DNA from: an uncultured beta proteobacterium | GTDB lineage: Bacteria; Pseudomonadota; Gammaproteobacteria; Burkholderiales; Burkholderiaceae | Assembly: GCA_903892315.1 (NCBI GenBank) | Contig: CAITHY010000010.1 | Span: 1 to 18,053 of the forward strand | DNA length: 18,053 bases | Reading direction: 5' to 3' | Shown here: one piece after another, positions 1 to 6,688 of the stretch | Position numbering within the stretch: the stretch's first letter is position 1 | Layout of the letters: each line of letters opens with the position of its first letter | Notes under the pieces: generated by a model | The model's database searches: none | The model's input: only the letters and a program-made list of their open reading frames with translations | What the model was told of the DNA's origin: nothing | Position numbers and translations under genes: made by a program

Positions 1-4
1 TCAT
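1..4 (-). CDS. Possible start codon of the next rod/hook gene (flgD expected), cut by window edge
   Basis: An ATG reads leftward from position 4, 8 bases beyond the flgC stop. Only the start codon and one further base are inside the window, so identity cannot be read. In most flagellar clusters flgD follows flgC, which is the only reason to suggest flgD. The upstream sequence AAAAAAGTAA is a poor ribosome-binding site, so this could also be chance. Confidence 0.3.
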
Positions 5-12
5 TTACTTTT

Positions 13-417
13 TTATTTACCCAAATCCATCGTACTTAACATCAACTGCCTGGTTACATTCATAGCTTCAATATTCATCTGGTAAGAACGTGATGCTGAA
101 ATCATATTCACCATTTCTTCTGTGGGATTTACGTTTGGCATGTCTACATACCCAGACTTATCAGCTTTAGGATGGCCTGGTTTATATTCGCGTCGCAGTG
201 GGGTAGTACTCTCAACAATTTGCGTTACAGCCACACCGGAGCCAGGCATACCTGCTGGTTGTGTAGCTGTAAAAACCACCTGACGCGAACGATAAGGCTT
301 ACCATCCGGGCCAGACACACTTTCAATATTGGCAATATTGCTCGCCGTTGTATTCAAACGCAAGGATTGGGCTACCAAGCCTGTAGTCCCAATATTAAAT
401 GTAGCCATAAGACTCAT
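13..417 (-). CDS. flgC: Flagellar proximal rod protein FlgC
   Basis: FlgC forms part of the proximal rod that crosses the periplasm between the MS ring and the distal rod; it is exported by the flagellar type III apparatus. The 134-residue product has the family's usual length. Near the N terminus it shows the rod/hook signature (LNTTASNIANIESV, about residues 21-34) followed by GPDGKPYRSRQVVF; near the C terminus it has NPTEEMVNMISASRSYQMNIEAMN, the coiled-coil half that packs with the N terminus. The ATG overlaps the flgB stop by 4 bases (ATGA), indicating translational coupling. A second Met lies at residue 4, but the first gives the usual FlgC start (MSL...). It is transcribed with flgB from the sigma-54 promoter at 868-883. 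Confidence 0.96.
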   Translation of the reverse strand: MSLMATFNIGTTGLVAQSLRLNTTASNIANIESVSGPDGKPYRSRQVVFTATQPAGMPGSGVAVTQIVESTTPLRREYKPGHPKADKSGYVDMPNVNPTEEMVNMISASRSYQMNIEAMNVTRQLMLSTMDLGK

Positions 418-830
418 GATGGTTGCCCCGTGATTGCTGACATACGGCCCTTAATGGTTCCGCCCAGAAAAGTGAGTGCCGATTGGGTAAATACCGAATT
501 TTTTGTAAATTCACTCAATTCAACATCAGCATCAACTGTATTGCCATCCATCGATGGTTGAATCGGTATGCGGTATAGCAAATTAGGATCGTCAGCTACT
601 GTAGTTCCAGGAAGATGGCGATCATTAGTGGTGACTAATGATAAAGACCGTGAACTATCTAAGCCCTGGAGTTGATTTTCTAGCACACTACCAAAGTCAA
701 TATCCCGTGCTTTAAAGGTTGGTGTATCGGAGTTGGTTAAATTATTGCCGAGCACCTGCTGACGATACGTGCGCAATTTGAGCGCAGTTTCACCAAAACT
801 GAGTGGATCGTACTTCGGCACAGCATTCAT
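414..830 (-). CDS. flgB: Flagellar basal-body rod protein FlgB
   Basis: FlgB is the most MS-ring-proximal rod subunit. The product from this start is 138 residues, the same length as the E. coli protein, beginning MNAVPKYDPLSFGETALKLR and then showing the rod signature YRQQVLGNNLTNSDTPTFKARDIDF. The open frame extends to an ATG at 872, but that codon lies inside the -12 element of a sigma-54 promoter and so upstream of the predicted transcript start (about 857); it cannot be used from that promoter. The ATG at 828-830 has GGAG at 836-839, five bases upstream. The C terminus overlaps flgC by 4 bases. First gene of the flgBC(D...) operon. Confidence 0.95.
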   Translation of the reverse strand: MNAVPKYDPLSFGETALKLRTYRQQVLGNNLTNSDTPTFKARDIDFGSVLENQLQGLDSSRSLSLVTTNDRHLPGTTVADDPNLLYRIPIQPSMDGNTVDADVELSEFTKNSVFTQSALTFLGGTIKGRMSAITGQPS

Positions 831-835
831 AGCAT

Positions 836-839
836 CTCC
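836..839 (-). promoter_or_regulatory. Ribosome-binding site that fixes the flgB start
   Basis: On the minus strand GGAG lies five bases before the ATG at 828-830. The longer alternative start at 872 has no such site and lies inside the promoter. Confidence 0.75.
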
Positions 840-867
840 AAAAGAGGAAAATTCACGTATGGAGATA

Positions 868-883
868 TGCAAGTTGCGTGCCA
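868..883 (-). promoter_or_regulatory. Sigma-54 (RpoN) promoter of flgBC
   Basis: Read on the minus strand the site is TGGCACGCAACTTGCA. It matches the sigma-54 consensus TGGCACG-N4-TTGC(A/T) at every conserved position; GG (882-881) and GC (870-869) are separated by exactly 10 bases. The predicted transcript start is near 857, which leaves a leader of about 27 bases containing the flgB ribosome-binding site. Sigma-54 promoters need an AAA+ activator; the FlrC-type regulator at 16006-17451 is the obvious candidate. Promoter identity is read directly; activator choice is inference. Confidence 0.92.
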
Positions 884-925
884 GAATTTAAAAAGCGGGA
901 AATGATCCTATTCTTTTTATAAGCT

Positions 926-948
926 ATTGATTCATATACAGAATCAAT
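926..948. promoter_or_regulatory. 8-bp inverted repeat upstream of the flgB sigma-54 promoter (possible activator site)
   Basis: ATTGATTC (926-933) and GAATCAAT (941-948) form a perfect inverted repeat with a 7-base spacer. Its centre lies about 80 bp upstream of the predicted flgB transcript start, within the normal range for enhancer sites of sigma-54 activators. The arm length and placement are seen; binding by the window's FlrC-like regulator is a guess. Confidence 0.4.
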
Positions 949-1056
949 TAACTACTCCATGAAACTAGATTTATTAGCTTAGCGTAAGCACCTAGTAAAT
1001 AAATGAGTCTTTTGGCTATTGGTCATAGACCGGTAATTTTTGCCGATTTAAATACA

Positions 1057-1087
1057 AAAACCGCTGGAAGTGATTCCCAGCGGTTTT
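1057..1087 (-). terminator. Rho-independent terminator after the carbonic anhydrase gene
   Basis: AAAACCGCTGG (1057-1067) and CCAGCGGTTTT (1077-1087) form an 11-bp perfect stem with a 9-base loop. In the minus direction the stem is followed by TTTTTG, so it should end transcripts coming from the carbonic anhydrase gene, whose stop is 43 bases upstream. It is A/T-flanked on both sides and could work in either direction. It separates the fli/carbonic anhydrase transcript from the independently promoted flgB operon. Confidence 0.88.
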
Positions 1088-1129
1088 AATTGCAGCTATT
1101 TCAACAAGTAAAGTTAGTAACTACTTGCT

Positions 1130-2212
1130 TTATTTAGACTCTTTAATCACACGATCGCCCTTTGGCTGCAATGGTCTGGCGTTCATGGGGTAAATGCGTC
1201 CAAAGTTTTGCACCTGCTCTTCGGAAACGAGTACTGGAGTTTTCAAGACGAACCAGCGTACATCCTCAGAACATGGCGGGGTAGTTAAAGAGCCCATGTA
1301 AGTGAAATAGCCACGATCTTGAGGTAGTAATTGGCTGGCATTAATCACGATACCAGGAGTATCGGTCTGCTCTTTAACGATTGGGATGTTATTCCAGAGC
1401 GTCTGAATTAATGGATTGCCCTTAGGATTATCACTAGCCCACCAATATTTTTTCATCTTAGTGGTGAGCAAGACAGCCACAACGGCAAGGCTACCATCAT
1501 AATGCTGATGCACTAAGTGAACCACCATCTCCATGCGCTCGCCATTAATAGCTTCTTCACTGGGCTTATGAAAATGAAACTGGACTAAGCGATACTGACG
1601 GCCATCAATAAAGATATTGCTGCCTTCACCATACTTGACCACGATAGTATGGCCGTTATCTGTAATAGCCAATTGAGATGGGCGATAGTCAAACTCAAGT
1701 GGATCGAGCTCTACCTTCACCGCATTATCTAAATTGATATTAATCGGGGATTGGGTCTTACCCTTAGTGCAAGCTAGATTGGCTTTGTCAATATTGGCCC
1801 AATTTTCTGGTCCTGAGGGACCATCAATATAAGACCAGTGCATCGCCTCACTATGACCACCCTTGTCCTCTGCCTTTGCCTCTACTTTTGCAGTTTTGAC
1901 GACCACCTTTGGTTTTACTTCAGCAACTGTAGTAGCTGGAGTACCAGCAGGCAAGTCACTCGTGCGAATCACGATATCGCCAGAGCCTTTATTAATCTTA
2001 TTGAGCAAAGCTTTACTCAGCTCATCATCGCTGGGGCCTGATGTTACAACTACCTTAGGCTTATCTGCCGCCACACTAGCTGTTGGTGCAGAAGTGTGTG
2101 GGTCACTACCGAGGGCAGAAATACTAAAAAGGGTAATAGCCAAGGCTAGCGGTAATTTACGAAATGCCGTTATAGGGACTCCAAGATAAGATGGTTTCTT
2201 ATAGTTTTTCAT
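1130..2212 (-). CDS. Exported alpha-class carbonic anhydrase with N-terminal linker
   Basis: Catalyses reversible hydration of CO2 to bicarbonate, most likely in the periplasm. The 360-residue product has an N-terminal hydrophobic segment (about residues 19-34) fitting a signal peptide. A Lys/Val/Ala-rich linker follows (about 40-122) with two copies of KPKVVV, and then the catalytic domain (about 124-350). Zinc ligands are H213 and H215 in QFHFHKPSE and H232 in VVHLVHQ. E219, the proton-shuttle-like H188 (DNGHTIVV) and T310-T311 (GSLTTPPCSE) match the alpha-class active site. C148 and C314 are placed to form the disulfide typical of bacterial periplasmic members. The gene lies 50 bases after an exported protein gene at the 3' end of the fli operon and ends at a strong terminator; I see no clear promoter in the gap. 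No good ribosome-binding site precedes the ATG. Family assignment is secure; the role of the linker is unknown. Confidence 0.95.
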   Translation of the reverse strand: MKNYKKPSYLGVPITAFRKLPLALAITLFSISALGSDPHTSAPTASVAADKPKVVVTSGPSDDELSKALLNKINKGSGDIVIRTSDLPAGTPATTVAEVKPKVVVKTAKVEAKAEDKGGHSEAMHWSYIDGPSGPENWANIDKANLACTKGKTQSPININLDNAVKVELDPLEFDYRPSQLAITDNGHTIVVKYGEGSNIFIDGRQYRLVQFHFHKPSEEAINGERMEMVVHLVHQHYDGSLAVVAVLLTTKMKKYWWASDNPKGNPLIQTLWNNIPIVKEQTDTPGIVINASQLLPQDRGYFTYMGSLTTPPCSEDVRWFVLKTPVLVSEEQVQNFGRIYPMNARPLQPKGDRVIKESK

Positions 2213-2262
2213 AAGGGTACTAACGGCTTTTTACGCCAATTCGTTTATCCCCCAGGGCGCTA

Positions 2263-3024
2263 TTAAGTACTAGACGTGGTTTTTTTAGCCTTTTTCTTGA
2301 CGGGAGCATTCTTTTTAGGGCTACTGCCTTCAGGTGAAATATCGCTAGGTCGGTCTACAATACTCCCGCCTGGCAAGGGATCTATAAAGGGAGCTTTACT
2401 CCTCGTAAACATCCATTCGCACTTCATCAAACCGACTTTGTATTGATTGCTATCGAGCGGGGTTGACTGCTTAATGGCTACTTCTAGTATTTCATCAGTC
2501 GGAGGGGGTGTTAAATCATTGCTGGTGTACCACTTTAAAAATCGTTGGTATAGACTAAATTTAGGCGGCTTACCGGGATCTGCATAATAATTCGAGCTGC
2601 ATACATCTAATCTGCGCTCAATCTCACTCGCAGCCATGTAATAACCATCCACCAACACTTGGGCTATCTTTCCATTGCAACGAGCCCAAGTAGCCAACTC
2701 TACTTTTCCAGCTGTAGTGGTTTTCTTGGGTGATCCCTCTACTAAACCTTCAATTTCACACTGTATCCGTTTACCGCGAATCAATAAACGCTGGCAGGTG
2801 TCAGCTCCTGAATCTGCATAGGGGTCTTTATTGGTGGAATTGGTCTTGGGATAAGGGAATTTTTCCTCGCAACTATCTGGCACGTTCTGCAGCTGATCAA
2901 GCGCAGCATTATCAACTGCAAGCAATTTTGGAGAAATAGCTTCTTCAACTGAGCCAGTTTGAGATTGTGCATTCACTGCGCCACAAAAGAGCACTGCTAT
3001 CAGCAAAAAATAATTAGCGCGCAC
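2263..3024 (-). CDS. Unrecognised exported six-cysteine protein coupled to fliR
   Basis: I do not recognise the family. The 253-residue product has a clear signal peptide (hydrophobic residues about 5-18, likely cleavage after VNA at residue 19). The mature part has six cysteines (C52, C77, C89, C116, C142, C202), which would allow three disulfides in the periplasm. The tail is Pro/Ser-rich and then strongly basic (PVKKKAKK near residue 241). The start is a GTG at 3022-3024 that overlaps the end of fliR by 11 bases; GGAGG at 3031-3035 is six bases upstream, a strong ribosome-binding site inside fliR. This coupling places it firmly in the fli operon and suggests a role linked to flagellar assembly or the cell envelope, but no function can be read from sequence. 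Confidence 0.88.
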   Translation of the reverse strand: MRANYFLLIAVLFCGAVNAQSQTGSVEEAISPKLLAVDNAALDQLQNVPDSCEEKFPYPKTNSTNKDPYADSGADTCQRLLIRGKRIQCEIEGLVEGSPKKTTTAGKVELATWARCNGKIAQVLVDGYYMAASEIERRLDVCSSNYYADPGKPPKFSLYQRFLKWYTSNDLTPPPTDEILEVAIKQSTPLDSNQYKVGLMKCEWMFTRSKAPFIDPLPGGSIVDRPSDISPEGSSPKKNAPVKKKAKKTTSST

Positions 3025-3796
3025 CCGAATCCTCCAAACCCTGACGAATAATTTGCATCGGGTTTTCTAAGGATCGCTCAAGTACAATTTGTAAATCCGG
3101 AAGAATCATAAAAATAACTAAAAAGGCTAAGGGGATGCTGACCGCAAAACCTACAGAAAATAAATTCATCTGGGGACTTGTTCTACCCAAAAATGCTTGA
3201 GTCAAATTAAACATCATGTAGACAAGCAATACTGGCATTGACAAAATCAGACCCAAGCGAAAAGAAATCACTACTAAATCTACCACAGCCTTAGAGTCCC
3301 AACTACTTGGCCAAACCCCAAATGGAATGGTTTTAAAGCTCCCAATGATTGCATCAATCAACACCAAATGAATGTTTAGCGCAAAAGTAAGTGCGATGGC
3401 AATTAAGCCTAAGAACTGCCCCATCAAACCAGAGTCAAGAGTGGGGTCACGAAAGAAGGTAGATGCAAAGCTAAAGCCAGCTTGAAATGACAAGACCTCT
3501 GCAGCAATTTCGATCACCATAAATCCTACGCGAATGAGAAAGCCAATAAAAGCGCCAATGGAAAGCTCAATGACAGACATGCCAAAAGTCATGGTGCTAT
3601 TGGCGTCAACCAAATGCTCCGTTGATAAAAACGGCATCATATACAAAGCAAATACCAAGCAAAACATTAAGCGATAGAGGATTGGTAAATTGCGAAATGC
3701 CAACATAGGCGCCGTCAAAAATAGTCCAAACATGCGCAAGGAGGCAAACATGAACACCAACATGTATTGCTCGATTTGTAGTCCGCTAATATTCAT
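3014..3796 (-). CDS. fliR: Flagellar export gate protein FliR
   Basis: FliR is an integral component of the type III export gate, assembling with FliP and FliQ at the centre of the MS ring. The 260-residue product is the family's usual length and is strongly hydrophobic with about six membrane segments. Family features include an N-terminal LRMFGLFLTAPML stretch, GFLIRVGFMVIEIAAEVLSFQAGFSFAS in the middle, and a FLGRTSPQMNLFSVGF loop (about residues 203-218) typical of FliR. The start codon overlaps the fliQ stop by one base (TAATG), and the last 11 bases are shared with the following exported-protein gene, so all three are likely translationally coupled. Confidence 0.97.
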   Translation of the reverse strand: MNISGLQIEQYMLVFMFASLRMFGLFLTAPMLAFRNLPILYRLMFCLVFALYMMPFLSTEHLVDANSTMTFGMSVIELSIGAFIGFLIRVGFMVIEIAAEVLSFQAGFSFASTFFRDPTLDSGLMGQFLGLIAIALTFALNIHLVLIDAIIGSFKTIPFGVWPSSWDSKAVVDLVVISFRLGLILSMPVLLVYMMFNLTQAFLGRTSPQMNLFSVGFAVSIPLAFLVIFMILPDLQIVLERSLENPMQIIRQGLEDSGAR

Positions 3797-4065
3797 TAGT
3801 TCACCAAGCTAGGAATACGGCCAAGCAATTCTTTGATGTAATCAATAAATAAGGCCAAGCTAACAGGACCAACGAGCAAAATAATTAAACCGAAGACCAA
3901 CAACTTAGGAATAAAAGAAACGGTTGTCTCATTAATGGAGGTGGCAGCCTGTAAAATACCAATCACAAGACCAATTACCATCAAGGCCATCAATGACGGT
4001 CCAGCCAAAATCGCTGCCATACGCAGGGCCTGATAAACCAAATCGATAACGATGCCGCTTTCCAT
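3796..4065 (-). CDS. fliQ: Flagellar export gate protein FliQ
   Basis: FliQ is the small two-helix subunit of the FliPQR export gate. The 89-residue product has the usual length, with two hydrophobic hairpin segments (about 15-37 and 52-73). The conserved section GILQAATSINETTVSFIPK (about 36-54) joins them, as in the family. It starts 5 bases after the fliP stop and shares one base with the fliR start. Confidence 0.97.
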   Translation of the reverse strand: MESGIVIDLVYQALRMAAILAGPSLMALMVIGLVIGILQAATSINETTVSFIPKLLVFGLIILLVGPVSLALFIDYIKELLGRIPSLVN

Positions 4066-4070
4066 AGGCG

Positions 4071-4817
4071 TTAGTTAGCGTAACTTTCCACTAAAGATGC
4101 TGATAATAAATTCCAGCCATCAGCTAACGAGAAGATAACAAGTTTTAATGGTAATGAGAACATCATCGGGGAAACCATCACCATACCCAAAGATGTCAGA
4201 ATACTAGCAACCGCAAAATCAATGGCTAGAAATGGTAAATAAATAACAAAGCCAATTAAAAATCCTGTTTTGATTTCCGAGATAGCAAAAGCAGGCATCA
4301 ATACAGTCATTGGCACATCTTCACGCGCTTCAATTGGTTTGCCATACATCTTTGCAAATAGATTCAAATCTTCACGGCGTGTTTGTTTTAGCATAAATGC
4401 TTTGAGCGGTTTAGCGCCGACATCTACTGCCTGAGGAAATCCCATCTTGCCAGCAGCATAGGGTTGATAAGCATTTTTATAAATATCTTCAAAGACGGGA
4501 TTCATAATAAATAGCGTTAAGAAAAAAGATAAGCCAATCAAAACAATATTGGGCGGCATCGTGGTTAAACCTAAGGCCTGACGCAACAAAGAAAAGACAA
4601 TCAAGATGCGCGTAAAACTTGTCAGTAGAGTAAGCGCGGCTGGCAATAAACTAAGAGCTGTTAAAGCCAAAATAGTTTCTACTGGTACTGCATAGATTGT
4701 GCCGCCGCCGCCCGATTTAGTAGTCACCAGTGGTAGGGTTTGACTCCAGGCGAGCAGTGGCAAAATACCAAAGAACGAAGCTAGGCCAATTGAGGACCAA
4801 AAAATCTTGCGCTTCAT
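4071..4817 (-). CDS. fliP: Flagellar export gate protein FliP
   Basis: FliP is the core subunit of the type III export gate and forms the pore with FliR and FliQ. The 248-residue product begins with a cleavable-type signal peptide (about residues 1-25, LLAWSQ), which is typical of FliP. The conserved block LTSFTRILIVFSLLRQALGL (about 66-85), TMPPNIVLIGLSFFLTLFIM and MLKQTRREDLNLFAKM follow. Three further membrane segments follow signal-peptide removal and the periplasmic section, ending in the family-typical LADGWNLLSASLVESY. It overlaps fliO by 4 bases. Confidence 0.97.
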   Translation of the reverse strand: MKRKIFWSSIGLASFFGILPLLAWSQTLPLVTTKSGGGGTIYAVPVETILALTALSLLPAALTLLTSFTRILIVFSLLRQALGLTTMPPNIVLIGLSFFLTLFIMNPVFEDIYKNAYQPYAAGKMGFPQAVDVGAKPLKAFMLKQTRREDLNLFAKMYGKPIEAREDVPMTVLMPAFAISEIKTGFLIGFVIYLPFLAIDFAVASILTSLGMVMVSPMMFSLPLKLVIFSLADGWNLLSASLVESYAN

Positions 4818-5152
4818 TTTGGCAACCTTTTAATGAGGCTAGCCAAGTTCAAAGAAAAATCAATACTATTAGACTGGGGGGCAATATTGGCCACATCCTC
4901 AGGATCTAACTCGGTAATTAAATTGATTTGATTTGGTGTGTGCCCTAAAACCAAGATTCGATCTAGCACATTGACTACTACAACTCGCTCTCGAGGACCT
5001 AATGAGTGCTGGGCCAGCACCTTAACGTTAGAATTGCCCGTCTTGGAATTGGCATCACGTTTAATGAGAAACGCAACCACCCAAATTAATGCGGCGGCTA
5101 AGGCAAGCCAGATAAATGAGAACCACAACATTCCCCCCATTGAGGATCCCAT
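4814..5152 (-). CDS. fliO: Flagellar export assembly protein FliO
   Basis: FliO is a small membrane protein that helps assemble the FliP ring before FliQ and FliR join. The 112-residue product has one membrane segment near the N terminus (about residues 9-29) and a basic cytoplasmic domain with the family pattern KVLAQHSLGPRERVVVVNVLDRILVLGHTP. The C terminus (SLNLASLIKRLPK) is short. The ATG at 5150-5152 follows AAGG with no gap; ATG codons at residues 5 and 8 are possible alternatives, so the exact start is uncertain by up to 7 residues. It lies 6 bases after fliN and overlaps fliP by 4 bases. Confidence 0.93.
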   Translation of the reverse strand: MGSSMGGMLWFSFIWLALAAALIWVVAFLIKRDANSKTGNSNVKVLAQHSLGPRERVVVVNVLDRILVLGHTPNQINLITELDPEDVANIAPQSNSIDFSLNLASLIKRLPK

Positions 5153-5158
5153 CCTTAA

Positions 5159-5533
5159 TTAACGATTAATTTTTCTTAAACGCTCTGCAGGCGTAACAAT
5201 ATCAGTTAGGCGAATGCCGTAGCGATCATTGACAATCACAACTTCACCTTGAGCAACCAGACAACCATTAACCACAACTTCAAGTGGCTCACCTGCCAGA
5301 ATATCGAGCTCTATGACAGAGCCATAAGTCAGATTGAGGAGATTGCGAATTTGCATCTTGGCACGCCCAAGCTCAACTGTCACTTGAACTGGTACATCCA
5401 TAACAAGATCAATTTCATTGAAATCAGCGCCTGGCTTATTGCTATCTTCTAAATTATCAAAGGTAGCTTTACGCATAGAACCAGACAAATCTGTACTTGT
5501 TAGAGACTTAGCTAAATCATTGTTATCAGCCAT
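5159..5533 (-). CDS. fliN: Flagellar motor switch protein FliN
   Basis: FliN forms the lower part of the cytoplasmic C ring together with FliM and docks the FliH-FliI export complex. The 124-residue product has a variable acidic N terminus (about 1-45) and the SpoA/FliN domain at the C terminus: VPVQVTVELGRAKMQIRNLL (about 48-67), then YGSVIELD, GEPLEVVVNGCLVAQGEVVIVNDRYGIRLTDI. The gene lies 7 bases after the fliM stop with AGGA in the fliM end as a ribosome-binding site. Confidence 0.97.
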   Translation of the reverse strand: MADNNDLAKSLTSTDLSGSMRKATFDNLEDSNKPGADFNEIDLVMDVPVQVTVELGRAKMQIRNLLNLTYGSVIELDILAGEPLEVVVNGCLVAQGEVVIVNDRYGIRLTDIVTPAERLRKINR

Positions 5534-5540
5534 ATTGATC

Positions 5541-6656
5541 TTATTCCTGTGTTATTTCATCAACGCTTGCAGCATCTTGAGGCTCCAAGCTATCGGCTAT
5601 TGAACCTATTGTATCTTCGCCAACCCCTTGTGGGGCTGGATTTGCAGACTTGGAGTCAAACTGTTCATATAACTCTCCCTGCTCAGCGCTGCGCATCATG
5701 CTAGGACCTAAACGTGCGCTTTCCAAAGGGCTTCTTAAGAATTCGGTTGGATGCTGCATGGTGCCTATCTTGACAGAATAGCGGCCATTTTTCACACCAT
5801 ACTGACCCCTAATAACAGGCAAGCCATCTACGTAGACGGTGACAGGATCAGGAATTTCAATCGGAATAATGTCACCAACAGCCAAAGTCGTTATTTCACG
5901 CAGCAGCATTTGTTTGCGAGCCAATACTGCGACTGCTGTTACTGGAGCATCGTGCACCTGATCACTTAATAATTCACTCCAATGGGCATCGGGCTCATTA
6001 GCAAAGCCCTGCATATTGTTATACAAAATCGATTTTACTGGCTCTAGCACCCAAAATGGAATACATAAATCCACATCACCAGGACGACCATTAATCTCAA
6101 TTGTAAATTTGGAATGGAGTACCATCTCGCCTGGAGAGGTGATTTTGGCAAAGCCGAAATTGGTTTCTTGGCGCATGAAATCAAACTTAATTTCATGCAC
6201 TGCTTTCCAGGCTTTTTCATATTCACTCAGAAGCGCGTCTACTAAGCGCCGGATAATACGCAGCTCCGTCGCGGTATATTCACGCAATGCCAAGCGCGGG
6301 GCCAAACGCCCTTCCCCGCCAAACATATTATCAATTGCAATATAAACCACTCCGGGATCCACGATCCAGCAACCCACACCGCGAAGCGGTCGAATACCCA
6401 CAATATTAATATTGGTGCGCTCTGGAAATTCACTCACAAATTTCTCGTAGCTCTTCACTACTGGTAAATGCATTTGCACCTCAATCGGTGCGCGGATCAT
6501 ATTAAAGAGGGTAAGACGAACTGCTCGACTAAAACGCTCATGAATAAGCTCGAGCGTAGGCATGCGTCGACGCGCAATGATCTTAGATTTGTCAAACATT
6601 GCGCGCTGATCACTCGCGTCAATGTTCATCTCAACATCGATTTCCTTTAGCGCCAT
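5541..6656 (-). CDS. fliM: Flagellar motor switch protein FliM, lacking the usual CheY-binding N terminus
   Basis: FliM is the middle C-ring subunit linking FliG and FliN and normally receives phospho-CheY. The 371-residue product has the family core: LELIHERFSRAVRLTLFNMI (35-54), TNINIVGIRPLRGVG (81-95), the GGxGR loop in MFGGEGR (111-117), and the C-terminal SpoA domain (about 252-300, LPVIRGQYGVKNGRYSVKI). Two features are odd. The usual first-residue motif (LSQxEIDALL) is absent: the protein begins MALKEIDVEMNIDASDQRAM, and a TAA stop in frame two codons before the ATG rules out a longer start. It also carries about 70 extra residues after the SpoA domain, polar and acidic toward the end. 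Start has a weak site (AAGAG). Confidence 0.95.
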   Translation of the reverse strand: MALKEIDVEMNIDASDQRAMFDKSKIIARRRMPTLELIHERFSRAVRLTLFNMIRAPIEVQMHLPVVKSYEKFVSEFPERTNINIVGIRPLRGVGCWIVDPGVVYIAIDNMFGGEGRLAPRLALREYTATELRIIRRLVDALLSEYEKAWKAVHEIKFDFMRQETNFGFAKITSPGEMVLHSKFTIEINGRPGDVDLCIPFWVLEPVKSILYNNMQGFANEPDAHWSELLSDQVHDAPVTAVAVLARKQMLLREITTLAVGDIIPIEIPDPVTVYVDGLPVIRGQYGVKNGRYSVKIGTMQHPTEFLRSPLESARLGPSMMRSAEQGELYEQFDSKSANPAPQGVGEDTIGSIADSLEPQDAASVDEITQE

Positions 6657-6688
6657 TTTCTCTTATCTAAGCCGTTAGCAACGCAGGT

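Noticed and set aside
172..561. Plus-strand open frame of 129 codons across flgC and flgB
   Set aside because: It is antisense to two well-conserved rod genes, and its product is Cys/His/Arg-rich without family features, typical of a shadow frame.
831..872. Extension of flgB to the ATG at 872 (152 residues)
   Set aside because: The codon lies within the -12 element of a consensus sigma-54 promoter and the extra residues do not resemble FlgB; the internal ATG has a good ribosome-binding site.
1042..1049. GCCGATTT resembling a sigma-28 -10 element
   Set aside because: No matching TAAAGTTT-like -35 element upstream, and it points into the terminator with no gene following on that strand.
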